Shown here: positions 1 to 8,155 of the stretch, piece after piece
Layout of the letters: every line of letters begins with the position of its first letter
Numbering within the stretch: the stretch's first letter is position 1
NCBI RefSeq assembly: GCF_027938815.1
Contig: NZ_CP115913.1
Coordinates: 2,514,001 to 2,578,000, forward strand
Direction of reading: 5' to 3'
Source: Oceanirhabdus sp. W0125-5
GTDB taxonomy: Bacteria; Bacillota; Clostridia; Clostridiales; Clostridiaceae
Length of the DNA stretch: 64,000 nt
Translations under genes and position numbers: made by a program
Notes under the pieces: model-generated
Seen by the model: only the letters and a program-made list of their open reading frames with translations
The model's database searches: none
What the model was told of the DNA's origin: nothing

Positions 1-168
1 GAAAAAGAAAAGCTTGCAAAAGAAATAGAGAGAGTTGAGAAGAAACTTTCAAATGAAAGATTTGTTAGCAAAGCTCCAGAAGCAGTTGTTAATGAAGAGA
101 AAGAAAAAGAAAAGAAATATAGAGAGATGTACGCATCTGTTATTGAAAGAATAGAAAGTTTACAATAA
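1..168 (+). CDS. valS: Valyl-tRNA synthetase, C-terminal end (partial)
   Basis: The last 55 codons of a gene entering from the left, open in frame 1 from base 1 to TAA. The peptide is highly charged and helical and carries [13 protein letters not shown], the typical signature of the C-terminal coiled-coil arm of ValRS, which contacts tRNA-Val. The catalytic domains lie outside the window. A strong terminator follows 8 bases after the stop, so this gene ends its transcription unit. valS is often next to folC in clostridia; here three extra genes separate them (established tendency plus inference). Confidence 0.9.
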   Translation, partial: EKEKLAKEIERVEKKLSNERFVSKAPEAVVNEEKEKEKKYREMYASVIERIESLQ

Positions 169-175
169 TAATTAT

Positions 176-207
176 AAGGGCAAATTCTTAATTGAATTTG
201 CCCTTTT
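176..207 (+). terminator. Intrinsic terminator after valS
   Basis: A perfect 12-bp stem (AAGGGCAAATTC with GAATTTGCCCTT), a 6-base loop and a T run, placed right after the valS stop. Confidence 0.9.
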
Positions 208-287
208 TACAATGATAAAACTTAAAATCACCTTAAATGGGATTATATTTAATAGAGCCATAATATAAATAAAAAGAGGTGATTTTT

Positions 288-1307
288 TTGAAAGAAAATA
301 AAATTAAATCATTAGTTGATGAAAAGGGAATATTTAATTTCGGTACCTATAATTATCCTTTAGAGAACATAAATATCATGGATTGTGTTAAACCTTTTAG
401 AACATGGAGACCAAATAAATTTAATTATCTAAGGTTAAAAGAATGGGAAGCATTTCAAGGGGGGAATGATAGGTTCTTTATATTAGGGGCGGTGTATAAC
501 ATAAAATTAATGACCATGAATATCATTGTAATATATGATAGACTTAAAGATAAAATTTATGAATATAGAGAAAAATCTCTTCGTGGTAAGCTGAAAATAG
601 GGAAGGGAATGATAAGCAGTAGTACAGAATGCAGACTGAAAAAAACATTCATCAGATTTATCAATAAGTTAGAATGTGGAGAAGTAAATGTTAAATGTTT
701 CTCTAAAGGAGATAAAACAAAGCCTGATATTGATATTGAAATCACAGGAAATCATATAATTGATCCAAATGTGATATGTCATCCCTTTGATAATAACAGA
801 GCTTTATATTCACATAAAGAAATTATGACTATGAAAGGGAAAATGGTTATTGGAAATGAGACTATATTCTTTAATCAAGAAAATGCTTTTTTGATAATTG
901 ACGAACATAAAGGTTTTTATCCATTTAAAATGAAATATGATTGGGTGACTGGATATGGATATGGAGAAAATAGAGAACTAATAGGATTTAATTTTACTGA
1001 CAATCAAATACGTGAACCTCATAAATATAACGAAAATTGCTTATGGAACTGTAAAAAATATAACCTGCCTAAGATAAGAGTTACACATGTGAATGAAAAC
1101 TTATGGAATATCAATGATGAAGAAGGTAAAGTTGATTTAGAGTTTAATATTATAAATAAATATAAATTAAAATTTAATTATGGAATTGTCGCTAGTGATT
1201 ACGAAGCTCCTTTTGGGGTATTTAACGGTAAAATTCATACGGATGATGGGATATTTATTATGGAAGATTTCTTTGGTATGGGAGAGAAAAAGAGGTTGAA
1301 GTTATAA
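288..1307 (+). CDS. DUF2804 family protein
   Basis: A protein of about 339 residues without signal peptide or membrane segment. The beta-rich sequence with a conserved centre (WVTGYGYGENRELIGFNF) and the end (FGVFNGKIHTDDGIFIMEDFFGMGEKK) matches the DUF2804 family as I remember it; its biochemical role is unknown to me. The frame is open from a GTG at 279, but that codon is part of the ribosome site GAGGTGAT, so the TTG at 288 is the better start. It stands alone between the valS terminator and a repeat element. Confidence 0.7.
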   Translation: MKENKIKSLVDEKGIFNFGTYNYPLENINIMDCVKPFRTWRPNKFNYLRLKEWEAFQGGNDRFFILGAVYNIKLMTMNIIVIYDRLKDKIYEYREKSLRGKLKIGKGMISSSTECRLKKTFIRFINKLECGEVNVKCFSKGDKTKPDIDIEITGNHIIDPNVICHPFDNNRALYSHKEIMTMKGKMVIGNETIFFNQENAFLIIDEHKGFYPFKMKYDWVTGYGYGENRELIGFNFTDNQIREPHKYNENCLWNCKKYNLPKIRVTHVNENLWNINDEEGKVDLEFNIINKYKLKFNYGIVASDYEAPFGVFNGKIHTDDGIFIMEDFFGMGEKKRLKL

Positions 1308-1356
1308 CTTGTGAGTAAGATATGAAAATATAGTGGACAATGGACAATTTAAAGGA

Positions 1357-1582
1357 AATGTATAATGGATAATGTAGAATGTATAATGAACGACATTTCT
1401 CTTCGAGAAATTTAAATCCTATTGTTTTTAGGCAATAGGATTTTTTTGTTTTATTTAAACTACAATATTTTATCTTAGATAAAATGAGTAATCTATCTTT
1501 CTCTAAAGAACAATAAAATGTAGTTTCTGACGAATGTCAGAAACATCCATCATTTTACATTATCAATTATACATTCTACATT
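1357..1582 (+). repeat. Heptamer-flanked structured element, copy A (complete)
   Basis: Left array of five 7-mers (AATGTAT, AATGGAT, AATGTAG, AATGTAT, AATGAAC) at 1357-1391, a core at 1392-1547, and a right array of five 7-mers of reverse-complement type (CATCATT, TTACATT, ATCAATT, ATACATT, CTACATT) at 1548-1582. The core holds hairpins ATTTCTC/GAGAAAT, AATCCTATTG/CAATAGGATT, TTTTATC/GATAAAA and GTTTCTGAC/GTCAGAAAC. It starts 50 bases after the DUF2804 stop, with two stray TGGACAA 7-mers just upstream. The other copies start at 3538, 11905, 14029, 41726, 56619 and 62292. Confidence 0.9.
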
Positions 1583-1713
1583 ATGTTTTTAGAGTGTACC
1601 CGTACATTTGAAATTAACTGAATTATCCATATAATAGATAGTAAGAAGATTAATACAAAAGCGCGGATGTATTTTTTATTTTAAGAAAATAAAATATTGT
1701 GGAGGGGTTAGAT

Positions 1714-2277
1714 ATGCAAAATACTTCAAATAATGTAACAAAGAAAACTTCTACTGCGAAAGAAGTTGCATTAATGGGGCTTTTAATAGCTATTGTTTTT
1801 GTGGCTACAAAATTTATCAACATTCCTGGTATTACAGAAGGGGGATTATTTCACTTTGGAAATGTTGCTCACTTTACTATCGCAATAATATTTGGTAAGA
1901 GAAGAGGAGCTTTATCAGGAGCTATGGGTATGGCACTATTTGATATACTAAGTCCATGGATTGTATGGGCACCATTCACTTTTATCATAAGACTTTTAAT
2001 GGGTGGAATTATCGGTCACGTTGCTTATATGAATGACAAAAGAGGTCGTAATTTTGCTTATAATATAGCAGGTATAGTAATTGCTACTGTAATCATGATT
2101 GTTGGATACTATATTGCAGAAGGAATATTATATGGAAACTGGATAGCGCCAGTACAGTCTATTATGCCTAATGTAATGCAGTGTGTTGTTGGAGCAGCTA
2201 TTGCTTTACCATTCTCAACTGTTTTAGCTAATGCAATGAAAGCTAGAGGAGTTCAAGTTGAAAGTATCGAATTTTAA
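1714..2277 (+). CDS. ECF transporter S component, vitamin/cofactor type
   Basis: A small integral membrane protein of 187 residues with about five to six hydrophobic helices, no ATPase and no binding protein. This is the form of the substrate-capturing S subunit of energy-coupling-factor transporters, which docks with a shared EcfA-A'-T module encoded elsewhere. The N-terminal helix (EVALMGLLIAIVFVATKF) with a following small-residue-rich loop fits the riboflavin-type S family, but the substrate cannot be read. The ATG at 1714 follows GGAGGGG. A GTG upstream at 1699 overlaps that ribosome site and is rejected. A stable hairpin follows, so co-transcription with the aminotransferase downstream is uncertain. 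Confidence 0.75.
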   Translation: MQNTSNNVTKKTSTAKEVALMGLLIAIVFVATKFINIPGITEGGLFHFGNVAHFTIAIIFGKRRGALSGAMGMALFDILSPWIVWAPFTFIIRLLMGGIIGHVAYMNDKRGRNFAYNIAGIVIATVIMIVGYYIAEGILYGNWIAPVQSIMPNVMQCVVGAAIALPFSTVLANAMKARGVQVESIEF

Positions 2278-2286
2278 AATATTAAT

Positions 2287-2324
2287 AAGCAACACATGTA
2301 TTGGTAACAATACGTGTGTTGCTT
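2287..2324 (+). terminator. Hairpin after the ECF S gene, probable terminator
   Basis: An approximately 17-bp, nearly perfect inverted repeat (AAGCAACAC ... GTGTTGCTT) with a short loop. The T run is weak, so it may be a partial terminator. Confidence 0.6.
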
Positions 2325-2390
2325 ATTCTCAAATATAATTACTTTAAAATTTAACTTTGAGTTTAGTTGTTTATAAAGGAGATGTGGAAG

Positions 2391-3524
2391 GTGAAAAAGA
2401 TGATTATGACACCAGGCCCAACTTTTATACATGAAGATGTAAGAAGGGCTATGGCAAAGGAGATTACAAATCCAGATTTGGATTTAGAATTCTATGAATT
2501 GTATAAAGATACTTGTGATGGATTAAAACAAATTCTTAATACTAAAGAAGATGTAATAATTCTCTCAGGGGAAGGAATACTTGGACTCGAAGCGGCATGT
2601 GCTTCACTGATAGAAGAAGGAGATAAAGTTCTTTGTATTGAAAACGGTATCTTTGGTGAAGGATTTGGTGATTTTGTTGAGATATATGGTGGAGAAGTTA
2701 CATATTTTAAAGGGGATAGGAGAAAAGGATTAGAGTATCACTTGATAGAGGAATTTTTAAAAGAAAACAATAACTTTAAAGTAGCAACATTAGTGCATTG
2801 TGAAACACCATCAGGTATAACAAACAATATTGAAGATATTTGTAAATTACTTAATTCATATGGAATCATAACAGTTGTAGATGCAGTATCAAGTATTGGT
2901 GGAGAAAAAATTAATGTTGATGAATGGAAAATAGATATTGCCCTTGGTGGGTCTCAAAAATGTTTATCTGCACCACCAGGATTGACATTTATGAGTGTAA
3001 GTGAAAGAGCTTATGAAGTAATGAAAACAAGAAAAAGTAAGATTAGAGGATTTTATTTGAATTTATTGATTTGGCAAGGGTGGTATGAGAATAAATGGTT
3101 CCCATATACTCAGCCAATAAGTGATATATATGCGCTAAATGAGGCTGTTAACAGAATGGTAAATGATAAAGAAAGAATAAACAGACATAAAACAATTGCA
3201 GAAGCTTGTAGAGAGAGCTTAGAAATGGCAGGATTAGAATTATTTACAAATGATAGCCATTCAAATACTGTTACAACGGTTGTTTTACCTGATAAAATTA
3301 ATTTTAGTGAATTCAATAAAATAATGTTGGAAGAACATAATGTGATGATTGCTGGAGCTTTTGGATTCTTAAAAGATAAGGTGTTCAGGATCGGCCATAT
3401 GGGAGAAAATTGTAGAGTGGGAAGAATGGTTGAAACACTCAAAGCCTTAAATGAAACGTTTAATAAATTAGGAGTACATCTTAATGAAGATTTACATGTG
3501 GCTTTTTTAAAAAATTTAAAGTAG
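2391..3524 (+). CDS. Class V PLP aminotransferase (alanine-glyoxylate type)
   Basis: A 377-residue cytosolic fold-type I PLP enzyme. It begins with the typical MTPGPTFI segment. The aspartate motif VVDAVSSIGG precedes GGSQKCL, whose lysine (about residue 190) should form the Schiff base with PLP. The stretch WFPYTQPISDIYAL resembles alanine-glyoxylate, serine-pyruvate and ureidoglycine-glyoxylate aminotransferases. The substrate pair cannot be settled from sequence. The start was set at GTG 2391, 8 bases after AGGAG; ATG 2400 is possible. It ends 14 bases before repeat copy B. Confidence 0.8.
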   Translation: MKKMIMTPGPTFIHEDVRRAMAKEITNPDLDLEFYELYKDTCDGLKQILNTKEDVIILSGEGILGLEAACASLIEEGDKVLCIENGIFGEGFGDFVEIYGGEVTYFKGDRRKGLEYHLIEEFLKENNNFKVATLVHCETPSGITNNIEDICKLLNSYGIITVVDAVSSIGGEKINVDEWKIDIALGGSQKCLSAPPGLTFMSVSERAYEVMKTRKSKIRGFYLNLLIWQGWYENKWFPYTQPISDIYALNEAVNRMVNDKERINRHKTIAEACRESLEMAGLELFTNDSHSNTVTTVVLPDKINFSEFNKIMLEEHNVMIAGAFGFLKDKVFRIGHMGENCRVGRMVETLKALNETFNKLGVHLNEDLHVAFLKNLK

Positions 3525-3537
3525 AACTTTAAAATAT

Positions 3538-3774
3538 AATGGATAATGTATAATGGAGAATGATTGACATTTCACTTTGTGAAATTTTAATTTTATTGTT
3601 CTTAAACAATAATAGTTTACGTATTTAATTAACATGAAATATTGTAATTAAAACACAATATTTTATCTTAGATAAAATGAGTAAAATTTCTTTGTTATAG
3701 AGAGCCGTAAGATGTAGTTTCTGTGTAAGTAGAAACATCCATCATTCTCCATTCTAAATTCTCAATTATCCATT
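3538..3774 (+). repeat. Heptamer-flanked structured element, copy B (complete)
   Basis: Left 7-mers AATGGAT, AATGTAT, AATGGAG, AATGATT (3538-3565), core 3566-3739, right 7-mers CATCATT, CTCCATT, CTAAATT, CTCAATT, ATCCATT (3740-3774). The second hairpin is partly decayed, while TTTTATC/GATAAAA and the last hairpin (GTTTCT/AGAAAC) are intact. The GGAG-type 7-mers occur on both sides, unlike in copy A. Confidence 0.9.
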
Positions 3775-3781
3775 TGTTTTT

Positions 3782-3804
3782 AGCACGCTATGCGTGCTGT
3801 TTTT
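3782..3804 (+). terminator. Terminator-like hairpin directly after repeat B
   Basis: A perfect 7-bp stem AGCACGC/GCGTGCT with a 3-base loop followed by GTTTTTA. It is probably the original terminator of the aminotransferase gene, separated from it by the repeat. Confidence 0.65.
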
Positions 3805-3836
3805 ATTTATGATATAATATGTCAGAGGTGATGAAT

Positions 3837-5141
3837 ATGAATTATAGTGAAGCTATGGAGTTTTTAAACAGTTCATCCAAATTTGGGTGGAAACTAGGGT
3901 TAGAAAGAATTACTAAGATGCTTGAATTATTAGGGAATCCTCATAAAGGATTAAAGTTTATACATATTGCGGGAACAAATGGAAAAGGATCAACTACAGC
4001 TATGATATCTAGTGTACTTATGGAAGCAGGATATAAGACAGGGATGTATACTTCACCATTTATTGAAACATTCGGAGAGCGAATACAGGTAGATGGGAAA
4101 AATATCACAGAAGATAAAATTGCAGAATATATGTTAAAGATAAAAAATGTAAGTAAACATATGAGTGAATATGATTTAGGTGAAATTACATATTTTGAAA
4201 TTGTAACAGCTATTGGATTTTTATATTTTAAGGATATGAAAATTGATATTGGAGTAATAGAAGTAGGATTAGGTGGAAGATTTGATGCAACTAATGTTAT
4301 TGATCCCATTCTGACAATAATAACATCTATAAGTTATGATCATACACACATATTAGGAAATTCTCTAAGTGAGATTGCTTTTGAAAAAGCAGGGATAATA
4401 AAGGAGGGTGTTCCTCTTGTGTTGTATCCAGTTGTAGAAGAAGCGTATAATACAATAAAGAAAGTAGCTAATGAGAAGAATGCAGACATCCTATACCTAG
4501 ATAGTAACATGGCAAGAGTAGAGGCAATATTAAAAAGTAAGAAGAAAGAAAATGCAATTCAATTATTAACTATAAAAAGTAACAATAAAGAAATTAAGAT
4601 AAAACTTCCTTTAGTAGGAGCCCATCAAGTGATGAACTGTTTAGTGGCTGTAAATGCCTTATTCAAGCTAAATGAGCAAGGGATAGTAGTTACTGAGGAA
4701 AATATAGTAAAAGGTATAGAGAAGGTAAAATGGCCTGGTAGAATGGAGCTTATGATTAAGGAACCGAGATTCTTAATTGATGGAGCACATAATATAGATG
4801 CTATAAGGTATCTAAAAGAAAACTTAAAAAGTTATTATGAATATAAAAAACTATATATATTAGTTGGTATACTCAGTGATAAGGATATTGATGAGATGAT
4901 TAAGATAATTTCCTGTGAAGGAGATGAGGTTATTACCCTTACACCAAATAATATAAGAGCTGAGAATAGTCAGGAGTTAAGTAAAAAAATAGCTCAGTAT
5001 AACCCAAATGTGAAATCTATGGATAACTATAGAGAAGCAATTGAATATGTTATGGGTAAAGCTGGAGATAAAGATTTAATTCTTGCTTGTGGATCCCTGT
5101 ATTTAATTGGAGAATTAAGAGGAATACTGAAAACAATTTAA
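3837..5141 (+). CDS. folC: Folylpolyglutamate synthase / dihydrofolate synthase
   Basis: A Mur-ligase-family enzyme that adds glutamate to dihydropteroate or folates with ATP. The P-loop AGTNGKGST is at about residues 45-53. The central domain has EVGLGGRFDATNV and the SYDHTHILG histidine-containing motif. LIDGAHN, typical of FolC, marks the C-terminal domain. The length of 434 residues is normal. ATG 3837 follows AGAGGTG at a good distance; the in-frame ATGs at 3819 and 3831 lie before or in that site. It is followed by its own terminator. Confidence 0.95.
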   Translation: MNYSEAMEFLNSSSKFGWKLGLERITKMLELLGNPHKGLKFIHIAGTNGKGSTTAMISSVLMEAGYKTGMYTSPFIETFGERIQVDGKNITEDKIAEYMLKIKNVSKHMSEYDLGEITYFEIVTAIGFLYFKDMKIDIGVIEVGLGGRFDATNVIDPILTIITSISYDHTHILGNSLSEIAFEKAGIIKEGVPLVLYPVVEEAYNTIKKVANEKNADILYLDSNMARVEAILKSKKKENAIQLLTIKSNNKEIKIKLPLVGAHQVMNCLVAVNALFKLNEQGIVVTEENIVKGIEKVKWPGRMELMIKEPRFLIDGAHNIDAIRYLKENLKSYYEYKKLYILVGILSDKDIDEMIKIISCEGDEVITLTPNNIRAENSQELSKKIAQYNPNVKSMDNYREAIEYVMGKAGDKDLILACGSLYLIGELRGILKTI

Positions 5142-5153
5142 AAAAGTTTTGTG

Positions 5154-5183
5154 AAAGGTTCTGACATATGTCGGAACCTTTAT
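5154..5183 (+). terminator. Intrinsic terminator after folC
   Basis: Stem AAAGGTTCTGAC/GTCGGAACCTTT, loop ATAT, then a T-rich tail. It shares the TCTGAC-N4-GTC core with terminators at 13955 and 52124 and with the last hairpin of repeat A. Confidence 0.9.
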
Positions 5184-5313
5184 TAATTAGTCCAATAAAC
5201 ATCTCTTAATAAAGTGATAAGATTGCCTTTTGTGTAAAATAATAGTAAAATTAAAGAAGTTCTTAAATATATTAATATGAATAATTATGATTTAGGATTA
5301 CAAGGGGGATATT

Positions 5314-6066
5314 ATGTATACAAAAAATGAGATACTTAATATAGTCAAAAGACAATTGGCACTTGATTACAATTGTCAACTTTTAGACTTTGAAAAAGAA
5401 GGAAATACAATTACTGAAAATAAACTATTAGAGGGCAGGCGTATCAATGAAAGTGATGGTTGTTTCCTGAAAATCATTAGCATAGGGGGAAGGGCAATAA
5501 TTTGTGCTGATGAAAAAATAAGACCCTGGCTTGAGGAAAAGATTTTAAAGCAAAATGCTAGCTGGTTATTTGACTATGGCAAGCTTAGAGCTATTGATAA
5601 TAAATTAAGAGATTTTGGTCATGAAATTGATGAGATGCCGCACTTTTATTTACCTAATCCTGTTACTTGTGAAGTAAAACCAATCACTACAATAAAATGG
5701 TTTGAAAAGGAAGAAATATTACAATTTAAGGGTGATAGTAGATTTGAACAAGCTTTTGTATTTGATGAGACGTGTCCGGATGTTCTTGGAGTTGCAGCTA
5801 TTGAAGGTGACAGTATAGTGGGAATGGCAGGGGCCAGTGAAGATAGTAATACATTATATCAAATAGGGATTGATGTGGTACCTGAATATAGAGGGAGAGG
5901 TATTGGTACAAATTTAGTTGCATTATTAAAACAAGAACTACTTAAACGTGGAAAGGTGCCTTTTTACGGAACCTCAGTGTCTCATATAATTTCTAAAAAT
6001 ATTGCTATTAGTGCAGGTTTTTTCCCAGCATGGGCAGAAGTGTATTCAAGAGAAGTAGAGGATTAA
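5314..6066 (+). CDS. GNAT family N-acetyltransferase
   Basis: 250 residues. The C-terminal part carries the acetyl-CoA pyrophosphate-binding motif VPEYRGRGIGTNLV (about residues 190-203), preceded by the beta-4 strand (LYQIGIDV). The first 120 residues form an extra N-terminal domain of the kind seen in Gcn5-like proteins of clostridia. The acceptor is unknown. ATG 5314 follows AAGGGGG. It is monocistronic, with a strong two-way terminator after it. Confidence 0.85.
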   Translation: MYTKNEILNIVKRQLALDYNCQLLDFEKEGNTITENKLLEGRRINESDGCFLKIISIGGRAIICADEKIRPWLEEKILKQNASWLFDYGKLRAIDNKLRDFGHEIDEMPHFYLPNPVTCEVKPITTIKWFEKEEILQFKGDSRFEQAFVFDETCPDVLGVAAIEGDSIVGMAGASEDSNTLYQIGIDVVPEYRGRGIGTNLVALLKQELLKRGKVPFYGTSVSHIISKNIAISAGFFPAWAEVYSREVED

Positions 6067-6093
6067 ATTCAATAATAGAGTAGTATATATTAT

Positions 6094-6148
6094 AAAAGGA
6101 GTAAGATTGTATTGTTTATATATTTAACTATACAATTTTACTCCTTTT
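6094..6148. terminator. Bidirectional terminator between convergent genes
   Basis: An 18-bp stem (AAAAGGAGTAAGATTGTA with TACAATTTTACTCCTTTT, one G-T pair) and a 19-base loop. A and T runs on both sides suit the convergent GNAT and TSCPD genes. A very similar hairpin lies at 63628. Confidence 0.85.
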
Positions 6149-6214
6149 ATTTGAATGGCTCTTTTTATTTACATAAATTTCAGTATTTCTTTTTAAACAA
6201 ACTTAAAGTGATAA

Positions 6215-6466
6215 TTAAACATTAACTAAAACTAATTCTTCAATAGCTATAGCCAGCTGGTCTGGACAAGAAGTGCTTTTTCTTCCGCATGTTATACCTT
6301 TTAGACGATTAACAGCTTCTTCAGGAGTAAGACCCTCAACTAAAGTTGATATCCCAATTAAATTACCAGGACATCCTCCGATAAATTCAACATTTGTTAA
6401 TTTACCTTCATTAATTTGAAAATTTATGTTTTTTGCACATACACCCTTTGTAGAAAAATTATACAT
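6215..6466 (-). CDS. TSCPD domain protein (TIGR03905-like)
   Basis: A small 83-residue protein with the signature STSCPDQLAIAI near its C-terminus, plus Cys residues at GVCAKN, GGCPGN and ITCGRK that could bind metal. The TSCPD domain also occurs at the end of some ribonucleotide reductases; the free-standing form is common in clostridia and has no firm function that I know. The ATG at 6466 follows GGAGGTT, and an upstream in-frame ATG lacks a ribosome site. Confidence 0.85.
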   Translation of the reverse strand: MYNFSTKGVCAKNINFQINEGKLTNVEFIGGCPGNLIGISTLVEGLTPEEAVNRLKGITCGRKSTSCPDQLAIAIEELVLVNV

Positions 6467-6605
6467 AACTAACCTCCAAAATATCAATATGAAATAAACC
6501 CCCTAGGGGTACTATAAAATTATACTAAATTTCTGAAAATTAATCAATCATTTATCTGTCCATTTATAATTTTCTTTCATAGTATAATGTGAGGAGGTGA
6601 TAAGT

Positions 6606-7493
6606 TTGGATTATCTATGTACTTGCAATATGGCCTCAGATGATATAACGGTTTTTGACATAGAGAGCTGTAAGATAGTGAATAACTATAAATTATGTAT
6701 GAGTGAGGAACGGATAGGACCACATGGAATATGTAGTATTGAAAAAAGAATATTTACTGCAAACAGATATAATAGAGGAATATCTATAATAGATTTAAAC
6801 AACGACGAGAAAATAAATTTAAATATTGGAGTAAGCTGTACTGATATTGCAGGTTTTGGTGAGCATTTGTTTATATTATGTGGAGATTCTAATAATATCA
6901 TTGTTTATAATAACAAAAATTATGAAATTGAGAGTTTAATCCCATGTGGTAATCTTCCGCATAGTATATGGATATCGAAAGAGAAAAGGATTATATTAAC
7001 ATCGAACCTATTTGATGATACCCTTTCACTAATAAATTTAGATGATTATAATGATGTGAAGAAGATAAAGGTTGGAGTTTATCCTATGAGTGTTGTTGCA
7101 ACTTCAGACAATGAATATGTTTTAGTATGTGAATCTAATATTGGTATGGAGTGCAAAGGAAGCCTTAGTTTAGTATCAATGAAAAACTATAAAGTAATAA
7201 ATAGAGTTACTGTAAGTAAGTCACCTATGGATATGTATTATGATGGAAATAAGTGTTTTGTTTCTAATTTTGCGGATGGGATTATTTCTGTCGTAGATGT
7301 TGAAAAATGGGAATTGGTTGATGAAATAAATGTAGGAGGAATGCCGAGAGGAATAATAGGGGATAAGAATTCATTATATATTTGTGATAGTTATAATGAT
7401 AGTTTAATAATTGTAGATATTAAAAATCATACTAAAAAAACAATTCCCATTGGTAAAGAACCAATGAGAATTGCTAAAATAATTACTCTATAA
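6606..7493 (+). CDS. YncE/YVTN-type beta-propeller protein
   Basis: About 295 residues made of repeated approximately 40-residue blades with the pattern I-S-V-V-D-x-x-x-x-x-x-V-x-x-I-x-V-G-x-x-P, for example ISVVDVEKWELVDEINVGGMPRG. This is typical of seven-bladed YVTN propellers. There is no signal peptide, so it is probably cytosolic. The role is unknown; such folds bind proteins or small ligands. The frame is open from GTG 6597, but TTG 6606 sits properly after GAGGAGGTG. Its 3' end overlaps the convergent DUF4364 gene by 11 bases. Confidence 0.75.
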   Translation: MDYLCTCNMASDDITVFDIESCKIVNNYKLCMSEERIGPHGICSIEKRIFTANRYNRGISIIDLNNDEKINLNIGVSCTDIAGFGEHLFILCGDSNNIIVYNNKNYEIESLIPCGNLPHSIWISKEKRIILTSNLFDDTLSLINLDDYNDVKKIKVGVYPMSVVATSDNEYVLVCESNIGMECKGSLSLVSMKNYKVINRVTVSKSPMDMYYDGNKCFVSNFADGIISVVDVEKWELVDEINVGGMPRGIIGDKNSLYICDSYNDSLIIVDIKNHTKKTIPIGKEPMRIAKIITL

Positions 7494-8007
7494 GAGTTTT
7501 GATTATTTTATCATAAATCTCTGAAGAGTTATTTTTCCACCTTTTGCAAAGATCACTTGCTTGAGATTTTGATCCAACACTTAATTTAAGATCAATTAGA
7601 GCGGAACCATTTTCATAAGCGCTTAATTCAACTATGAAAAAGTTATTTTCATCAATTGTGTAATCTGCGTTTACGGTTATTTGCTTTTTGATGTTATTAA
7701 TATTCTTACTTAAGTAGTCATCTAAAAGATCTTTTTTTTCTTGAGAAATCCTATTAGAAAACATAGAAAGAACATTAATACCTTGATCACTTATCTCAAG
7801 CATATGTTTCCCGTTATGCTCAATATTTTTTAATAAATCTGATGATACTAATTCAAATATATACTGCTGAAGAGCAAAATAGTTCAGCAAGTTATTAGAT
7901 AAAATAAGCTCAGTTAATGATATGTTAGATATTGGCATATTTATTTTTTTTGCTATATAAAGAAGCAATAATTTATTTTCTGCTAATTCGGTAAATGAAT
8001 TCTGCAT
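7483..8007 (-). CDS. DUF4364 family protein, winged-helix-like
   Basis: A 174-residue cytosolic protein with an N-terminal helical part (AENKLLLLYIAKKINMPISNISLTEL) resembling a winged-helix domain and an alpha/beta C-terminal half. This matches the clostridial DUF4364 family as I know it; a role in transcription control is likely but not shown. The ATG at 8007 follows AGGAGGTT. It is convergent with, and overlaps, the beta-propeller gene. Confidence 0.8.
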   Translation of the reverse strand: MQNSFTELAENKLLLLYIAKKINMPISNISLTELILSNNLLNYFALQQYIFELVSSDLLKNIEHNGKHMLEISDQGINVLSMFSNRISQEKKDLLDDYLSKNINNIKKQITVNADYTIDENNFFIVELSAYENGSALIDLKLSVGSKSQASDLCKRWKNNSSEIYDKIIKTLIE

Positions 8008-8155
8008 TATTAACCTCCTTAAACAAGAATTTAATGCTATTAATAATTATAACATAAAATTTATTAGTTGGAAGACTATAAATATTTTTTTGAATAGTTT
8101 AAAACATATATGAATATAAATTAATAGAGAAAAACATATAGTAAGGAGGGGTGAG

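Noticed and set aside
1357-1391. Heptamer arrays as a CRISPR array
   Set aside because: The units are contiguous 7-mers without spacers, arranged as inverted arrays around a structured core; no cas genes are present.
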